From positions 1 through 8,262 of the forward strand of contig CANRHA010000072.1 in the NCBI GenBank assembly GCA_947630315.1: 8,262 nucleotides of DNA, written 5' to 3'. Of the stretch, positions 1-3,498 are shown piece after piece; positions within the stretch are counted from its first letter, which is position 1, and every line of letters begins with the position of its first letter. Below the pieces are notes generated by a model that saw only the letters and a program-made list of their open reading frames with translations, was not told the DNA's origin and searched no databases. A program made the position numbers and the translations under genes. Origin of the DNA: an uncultured Clostridia bacterium. GTDB lineage: Bacteria > Bacillota > Clostridia > Oscillospirales > Ruminococcaceae.

Positions 1-2
1 TA

Positions 3-28
3 TCTGACCTCTGACCTCTGCTCTCTGC
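3..28. repeat. Period-7 tandem repeat, possibly truncated by window edge
   Basis: TCTG recurs at positions 3, 10, 17 and 24, exactly 7 bases apart. The first two units (CTGACCT) are identical and the third is CTGCTCT. Read on the minus strand, the sense strand of the adjacent rsmI, the units are CAGA plus a variable triplet (GAG, GGT, GGT). The tract lies directly beyond the GC-rich junction element downstream of rsmI and may continue left of the window. The periodicity is seen in the sequence; no function is known to me. A second period-7 tract of similar style occurs at the end of polA. Confidence 0.6.
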
Positions 29-136
29 CGAGACCCCGGGCGAAGCCCCGGCGGCCCGCAGGGCCGCCGCAGCGGCAGCTTCGCTGCCGCTGGCCCCGCG
101 CGCAGGCGCGCGGGGCGGGCTTCGCCCGGGCCCTCG
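29..136 (-). repeat. GC-rich four-way-junction (cloverleaf) element downstream of rsmI
   Basis: This block is made of nested inverted repeats. An outer stem of 14 bp pairs 35-48 with 117-130. Inside it three hairpins abut exactly: 49-57/61-69 (9 bp, 3-base loop), 70-79/83-92 (10 bp, 3-base loop) and 93-102/107-116 (10 bp, 4-base loop). No base is left unpaired at the junction. Beyond a 2x2 mismatch, 29-32 pairs with 133-136, so the folded unit ends right at the rsmI stop codon (137-139). On the rsmI sense strand the middle hairpin has a GAA loop closed by GC...GC, which in DNA is the very stable GCGAAGC mini-hairpin; each outer arm can also fold on itself around GAA or TTC. No U-run follows, so it is not a standard intrinsic terminator. 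It may protect or end the operon transcript, or be a mobile palindromic repeat. The pairing is seen directly; the role is unknown. Confidence 0.75.
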
Positions 137-961
137 CTACCTCACCACAGCCGAATACAACTCGCTCTTGGTGAAGGGCACGCTCTTCGCGACCTCGCGG
201 CAGGCGTCGGCGGCCCTCATTCCCTCGGCCATAAGCCCGCGCACAAGTTCCAGCGCGTCGTCAAGGGTCATGTCCTTCGGCGGCTCCTCATGCCTGCCCT
301 CGACTATGAGAACAAACTCGCCCCGCGGCTTTTCAAGCTCATACCGCGCCGCGGCCTCGGACAAAGTCGTCCGAATGACCTCCTCGTGTATTTTTGTGAG
401 TTCGCGGCAGAGGGATACCCTGCGGTCGCCGAAATACTTCAACATGTCGTTGAGAGTGGCGGCAAGCTTGTGAGGCGCTTCGTAAAAGATCAGCGTGCGG
501 CGCTCGTCCTTTACGCTTTCAAGGGTGTCCTTCCGCGAGCCGGGCGCCGTGGATAAAAATCCCTCAAAGACAAATTTTGACGTATCAAGCCCGCTTACCG
601 CCAGCGCCGATACCGCCGCGCTCGGGCCGGGGATCACCTCCGTACGTATTCCCCTCTCGGCGCAAAGCTTTACTAGATCTTCTCCCGGGTCGGATATGCA
701 GGGCATGCCCGCGTCGGTGACTATGGCGCAGTTTTCCCCCGCTTCTATCCTGTCGGCGATAGCTTCTCCGGCCTGCCTTATGTTGTGCTCGTGATAGCTC
801 ACAAGCGGCTTTTGTATATTAAAATGTAAAAGAAGCTTCCGCGTCACCCTCGTGTCCTCGGCAGCAATAAAATCCACCGCGCCGAGCGTTTCCACCGCGC
901 GGTAGGTTATGTCGCCGAGATTTCCAATCGGCGTGCCTACAACATACAGCTTTCCAGCCAT
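137..961 (-). CDS. rsmI: 16S rRNA (cytidine1402-2'-O)-methyltransferase RsmI
   Basis: RsmI transfers a methyl group from S-adenosylmethionine to the ribose of C1402 in the decoding centre of 16S rRNA, acting on the 30S subunit in the cytoplasm. The 274-residue protein has the normal family length and the tetrapyrrole-methylase fold signatures in order: GTPIGNLGD at 9-17, AAEDTR at 33-38, SYHEHN at 55-60, the SAM-pocket stretch VTDAGMPCISDPG at 81-93, IPGPSAA at 110-116, FEGFL at 132-136, EAPHKL at 161-166 and RGEFVLIVEG at 213-222. The ATG at 961 follows AAGGAGAG (968-975) with a 6-base gap, and only one base separates it from the TGA of the upstream gene, implying translational coupling. It is the last gene of the operon headed by dusB. 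Nothing essential appears missing, and identification is very secure. Confidence 0.96.
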   Translation of the reverse strand: MAGKLYVVGTPIGNLGDITYRAVETLGAVDFIAAEDTRVTRKLLLHFNIQKPLVSYHEHNIRQAGEAIADRIEAGENCAIVTDAGMPCISDPGEDLVKLCAERGIRTEVIPGPSAAVSALAVSGLDTSKFVFEGFLSTAPGSRKDTLESVKDERRTLIFYEAPHKLAATLNDMLKYFGDRRVSLCRELTKIHEEVIRTTLSEAAARYELEKPRGEFVLIVEGRHEEPPKDMTLDDALELVRGLMAEGMRAADACREVAKSVPFTKSELYSAVVR

Positions 962-962
962 G

Positions 963-1457
963 TCAAACTCTCCTTTCGCCGGGCGGCAGGGAAGATTTCC
1001 CGCTTATATGCTCCGCCGTGATCTCTATCACCGCAAGCCTTTTCATCGCCGCCGATATCTTCATACGCCTTTCCTCCGCGTCTCCGCCGGGGTAATATTT
1101 TAACGACAACAGCTCCATAGCCGCAGCCTTTTCGTCCTCATTTTCTATTATCCTCGCGCGGCCGAAAACTATTGCGCTCCGGTAGGCGGTAGTATATTTT
1201 TCCGGGATAACCCCGTCCTCGTCGACAACGCAGAACGATACCCGCCCGTCGCGCTTTATCGCGTCGATTTTATGACCCTCAGCTGCGGAATGTATATAGA
1301 TCTTCCCGGCGCTGAAAACAAAGCTCACCGGCACCGCGTAAGGATATCCTCCGTCGCCCGAAACCGCCATCACCCCGTGGGTCGCTCTGTTTAAGACCGC
1401 TATTGCCTCGCTTTCGGATATTTTCCTCTCGCTTCGCCTCATTCTTTTAAATTCCAT
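963..1457 (-). CDS. Pyridoxamine 5'-phosphate oxidase-fold protein, NimA-like flavin-binding
   Basis: From the ATG at 1457 this is a 164-residue protein of the split-barrel FMN-binding family that includes NimA (nitroimidazole resistance) and many uncharacterised clostridial proteins. Visible family features are the N-terminal MRR-x-x-R-x-I-S motif (residues 6-14), a short helix, GYPYAVPVSFVF (37-48), GKIYIHSA (51-58), GHKIDAIKRDGRVSFCVV (61-78) and the strand IVFGRARII (96-104). Members bind FMN, heme or F420; the substrate cannot be read from sequence, and nitroimidazole reduction is only a family possibility. A longer version from a GTG at 1466 is possible, but AGAGGTGA at 1463-1470 covers that GTG and is well spaced for the ATG. 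The gene overlaps the end of trmN6 by 11 bases and ends one base before rsmI, so it is fully embedded in an RNA-modification operon. Family assignment is good; function is unknown. Confidence 0.85.
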   Translation of the reverse strand: MEFKRMRRSERKISESEAIAVLNRATHGVMAVSGDGGYPYAVPVSFVFSAGKIYIHSAAEGHKIDAIKRDGRVSFCVVDEDGVIPEKYTTAYRSAIVFGRARIIENEDEKAAAMELLSLKYYPGGDAEERRMKISAAMKRLAVIEITAEHISGKSSLPPGERRV

Positions 1458-2187
1458 TCTGCTCACCTCTTTTATACAGGCCGTACAGCGCTGCGGTCTC
1501 CTCCGAATACTCCCCGTCGGGGCCGTAGACCAAAAACGGCTTTTCGATTTTCAGAAAGCCCGAGCCGCCCAGCCGCCCCTCCAAAAGTATCAGCCATGCG
1601 TCGGCGCCGGCGTTTTTATGTACGGTCCTGAGCCTCTTAGGCTCTATTCCCGCCGCCCTCATCGCGCTTACGCAGTCGGCAAGCCTCTCCGGCCTGTTGC
1701 AAATGCAAAGCCTTCCGCCGTACTTTAAATTCCTCTTTGCCGTTAAGCATACGTCCTCTATCCGGCAGGCGGTCTCGCATCTTATCAGCGCGCCCGAATC
1801 CTGAGACGGCATTATCCCGGTGCCCTCTTTTTTATAAGGAGGATTGCAGGTTATCAGGTCGAACTGATTTTCTCCCCGCCAGCCTACAAGGTCGGCGTTC
1901 TGCGGAAAGTAATTTTCCGCGCCCGAAAGCTCCTTCGACATCAGCGAAAGCCGGTAGGCGCTCTCCTGGATCTCAACCGACGTCACCGAAACGGGCGCGT
2001 GATCTCTGAGCATCAAAAGCCCCACTATTCCCCCGCCGGCACAAAGGTCGCAGACTCTGTCCTTATGTTTTGGCGAGGAAAACGCCGCAAGCAAAAACGC
2101 GTCTATGCCGAACCTGTGCTCGGGCGACACCGCCGCCTTGAATCCCCCGCCGAGATCCTCCACCGAAATATTCTCATTCAGAGGCAC
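1447..2187 (-). CDS. trmN6: tRNA1(Val) (adenine37-N6)-methyltransferase family protein (TrmN6/YabB)
   Basis: This is a class I SAM-dependent methyltransferase of 246 residues. The characterised relatives (E. coli YfiC/TrmN6, B. subtilis YabB) methylate N6 of an adenine next to the tRNA anticodon. Seen in the sequence: the N-terminal HRFGIDAFLLAAF stretch (24-36) typical of this subgroup, SAM motif I VCDLCAGGGIVGLL (45-58), the acidic ribose-binding residue in VEIQE (71-75), and catalytic motif IV NPPY (115-118), which marks an N6-adenine or similar amino methylase. The start is GTG at 2187, preceded by GAGGAGG at 2197-2203 with a 9-base gap; this SD lies inside the end of dusB. The gene overlaps dusB by 14 bases and the following gene by 11 bases. 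Its neighbourhood near rsmI matches yabB near yabC in Bacillus. Exact tRNA target is inferred from the family. Confidence 0.88.
   Translation of the reverse strand: MPLNENISVEDLGGGFKAAVSPEHRFGIDAFLLAAFSSPKHKDRVCDLCAGGGIVGLLMLRDHAPVSVTSVEIQESAYRLSLMSKELSGAENYFPQNADLVGWRGENQFDLITCNPPYKKEGTGIMPSQDSGALIRCETACRIEDVCLTAKRNLKYGGRLCICNRPERLADCVSAMRAAGIEPKRLRTVHKNAGADAWLILLEGRLGGSGFLKIEKPFLVYGPDGEYSEETAALYGLYKRGEQNGI
1463..1470 (-). promoter_or_regulatory. Ribosome binding site deciding the ATG-1457 start
   Basis: The minus strand reads AGAGGTGA here, then GCAGA, then ATG at 1457. An upstream in-frame GTG (1464-1466) lies inside this Shine-Dalgarno sequence and has no comparable site of its own. The spacing favours the ATG, giving a 164- rather than 167-residue NimA-like protein. 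Confidence 0.7.
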
Positions 2188-3151
2188 TTTTCAAAACCTC
2201 CTCGGAAAGCCTTAATATATCGTCGCGGGTATTTAAAGTTCCCGCAAGATTTCTGAACCTTGCCGCGCCGCGTATCCCCTTTAAATACCACGCCACATTC
2301 TTTCTCGCTTCTCTTACGCCCTGGGCCTCGCCCTTGTATTCTATCAGCAGATCGATATGCCGCATCATTATCTCAAGCCTCTGCTCAAGCCCCGGCTCCT
2401 CGGTTTTTATGTGATCTTTGAGCCAGCGGTTTATCCCCTCAAAGACCCACGGCCTGCCGTTTGAAGCCCGGGCAAGCGTCACAAGATCGCAGCCGGTTTC
2501 TTTATACATTCTCTCGGCGTCTTCTCCCGAGGTTATATCGCCGTTGCCTATCACAGGTATTCCGACCGCCCTTTTGACCTCGGCTATTACCGACCAATCC
2601 GCCCTGCCGCCGTACATCTGCTGCCGCGTTCTCGGGTGGACCGCTATCGCCGCCGCGCCCGCCTCCTCCATGATTTTGGCAAAGTCGGGGGCGTTGATGT
2701 GTTCGCTGTCCCAGCCCGAGCGTATCTTTACCGTCACCGGGCATTCGGCGTTCGACGACGCCGCCCTAACAAGCTCCGCCGCAAGCTCGGGGGTCTTCAT
2801 CAGCGCGCTTCCGCCGCCCGGGTTCACCACCTTTGCGACCGGGCAGCCCATGTTTATATCTATCAGATCCGGCTTAAAGCGGTTGACTATCCTCACCGCC
2901 CCGGCCATAAATTCCGGCTCCTCGCCGAAAAGCTGGATCGCGTACGGCCGCTGCGATTCATCGACCTCGCAAAGCTCATACGAACCCGCGCCGCCGTAGC
3001 AAAGCCCCTTCGCCGAGACCATCTCGCTGCACAAAAGTCCCGCGCCGAATCCGCGGCACACGGCCCTGTACGCGCGGTCCGCGACAGAAGCCATCGGCGA
3101 CAGGCCGCAGGTTTTTTCTATCTTTACATTTCCTATCGTAGCATACTCCAT
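2174..3151 (-). CDS. dusB: tRNA-dihydrouridine synthase (DusB-type)
   Basis: Dus enzymes use FMN and NADPH to reduce uridines in the tRNA D-loop to dihydrouridine. The 325-residue product fits the family length. In order: LSPMASVADRAYRAVCR at 17-33 (FMN and substrate entry), QLFGEEPE (73-80), DLIDINMGCP (94-103-104) with the catalytic cysteine at 103, VKIRSGWD (141-148) with the FMN-contacting lysine at 142, VHPRTRQQMYGG (171-182), VIGNGDI followed by GRPWVF in the barrel, and a C-terminal helical tRNA-binding domain containing RKNVAWYLKG. That last motif more often reads RKH; the Asn is a minor variation. The ATG at 3151 follows AAGGAGG (3159-3165) with a 7-base gap. It is the first gene of the minus-strand operon, behind an extended -10 promoter at 3192-3200. 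DusB is the usual type in Bacillota; the exact positional specificity is inferred. Confidence 0.93.
   Translation of the reverse strand: MEYATIGNVKIEKTCGLSPMASVADRAYRAVCRGFGAGLLCSEMVSAKGLCYGGAGSYELCEVDESQRPYAIQLFGEEPEFMAGAVRIVNRFKPDLIDINMGCPVAKVVNPGGGSALMKTPELAAELVRAASSNAECPVTVKIRSGWDSEHINAPDFAKIMEEAGAAAIAVHPRTRQQMYGGRADWSVIAEVKRAVGIPVIGNGDITSGEDAERMYKETGCDLVTLARASNGRPWVFEGINRWLKDHIKTEEPGLEQRLEIMMRHIDLLIEYKGEAQGVREARKNVAWYLKGIRGAARFRNLAGTLNTRDDILRLSEEVLKSASE
2197..2203 (-). promoter_or_regulatory. Strong Shine-Dalgarno supporting a GTG start for trmN6
   Basis: The minus strand reads GAGGAGG, then nine bases, then GTG at 2187. The site lies within the last codons of dusB, so trmN6 initiation probably depends on dusB translation. 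No ATG occurs at a comparable spacing, and the protein from this GTG aligns with the normal N-terminus of the family. Confidence 0.7.
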
Positions 3152-3191
3152 CTTGCGGCCTCCTTTTTGCCGGCGTTTTTCCCGTTGATAC

Positions 3192-3200
3192 AGTATAGCA
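3192..3200 (-). promoter_or_regulatory. Predicted extended -10 promoter for the dusB-trmN6-NimA-like-rsmI operon
   Basis: On the minus strand the sequence reads TGC-TATACT, an extended -10 element (TGn followed by a near-consensus hexamer). No good -35 hexamer is found 16-18 bases upstream, which is tolerable for extended -10 promoters. Transcription would start near 3185, leaving a 5' leader of about 33 bases before the dusB Shine-Dalgarno and ATG. The leader is too short for a riboswitch. Confidence 0.6.
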
Positions 3201-3239
3201 CATTTTTTCCGGCTTGGGTAGGGGTTTTTGAAAAATTAA

Positions 3240-3334
3240 GGGCTCGGGGCGGCGGAGCGTTTTGAAAAAACGGCAGGCGGGGAGGGTGGGCGGGAGCCTG
3301 CGCGCCCGAAGGGCGCCTCCGCCGCCCCGAGCCC
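3240..3334 (+). repeat. Four-way-junction (cloverleaf) element between divergent promoters
   Basis: A perfect 18-bp inverted repeat pairs 3240-3257 with 3317-3334. The 59 bases between the arms are completely filled by three abutting hairpins: 3258-3263/3267-3272 (6 bp, GAA loop), 3273-3278/3296-3301 (6 bp, 17-base G-rich loop) and 3302-3307/3311-3316 (6 bp, GAA loop). All three stems are the same length, the two outer hairpins are both 15 bases with identical loops, and no base is unpaired at the junction. The element lies upstream of both predicted -10 boxes, so neither predicted transcript includes it, suggesting a DNA-level role or a neutral mobile repeat. No target-site duplication and no transposase are visible. 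Geometry is read directly; family and role are unknown to me. Confidence 0.8.
3279..3294 (+). other. G-quadruplex motif with one-base loops, in the middle arm of the cloverleaf
   Basis: The plus strand reads GGGG-A-GGG-T-GGG-C-GGG: four G-runs of at least three separated by single bases. Motifs with 1-1-1 loops belong to the most stable class of intramolecular quadruplexes and normally fold parallel. The motif exactly occupies the loop of the 6-bp hairpin 3273-3278/3296-3301, so extruding that arm would expose it as single strand. Motif presence is certain; folding in the cell is inference. Confidence 0.8.
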
Positions 3335-3338
3335 GCGG

Positions 3339-3412
3339 TCAGAGGCAGGGAGCCGGGTATCATGCGCCGAAGGCAAGGCCGTGTGCCGCCGGGAAATTTA
3401 CCTCAGAGGCAG
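3339..3412 (+). repeat. 10-bp direct repeat flanking a 54-bp spacer upstream of polA
   Basis: TCAGAGGCAG occurs at 3339-3348, immediately after the cloverleaf, and again at 3403-3412. A one-base variant, TCAGAGGTCAG, occurs on the minus strand inside the period-7 tract beyond the other cloverleaf. The 54 bases between the copies hold no gene, promoter or convincing hairpin that I can support. The repeat could be a decayed tandem tract or a chance match in short intergenic DNA. Confidence 0.5.
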
Positions 3413-3450
3413 AATTTTTTCGGAATGGGGTATGCAAAACCGGCGATTTA

Positions 3451-3459
3451 TGATACAAT
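3451..3459 (+). promoter_or_regulatory. Predicted extended -10 promoter for polA
   Basis: TGA-TACAAT forms an extended -10 element. The hexamer 17 bases upstream (TATGCA, 3431-3436) is a poor -35. Transcription would begin near 3466, giving a leader of about 33 bases with GGAGG (3489-3493) five bases before the ATG at 3499. The arrangement mirrors the divergent dusB promoter. Confidence 0.6.
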
Positions 3460-3498
3460 AGGGGTATAACAATTAAAACTACCGGATCGGAGGACACT

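Noticed and set aside
29..136. Intrinsic terminator for the dusB-rsmI operon
   Set aside because: The hairpins are strong but no U-run follows on the minus strand, and the nested geometry is not that of a terminator; a termination role is left open but not called.
168..794. Plus-strand open frames opposite rsmI
   Set aside because: Antisense shadows of rsmI with low-complexity Ser/Arg/Ala composition.
2418..3265. Long open frames on the plus strand opposite dusB (193 and 209 residues)
   Set aside because: They are fully antisense to an unmistakable dusB, have no recognisable domain or ribosome binding site, and arise from GC-rich codon structure.
3240..3334. Integron attC site, tRNA-like gene or riboswitch
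   Set aside because: No attC core sites or extrahelical bases, no tRNA consensus, and the element lies upstream of both predicted transcripts.
3262..3453. Short plus-strand frame across the junction element, and a minus-strand frame over 3133-3363
   Set aside because: They are Arg/Pro/Ala-rich translations of palindromic GC-rich DNA, with no start signal and conflicting promoters.
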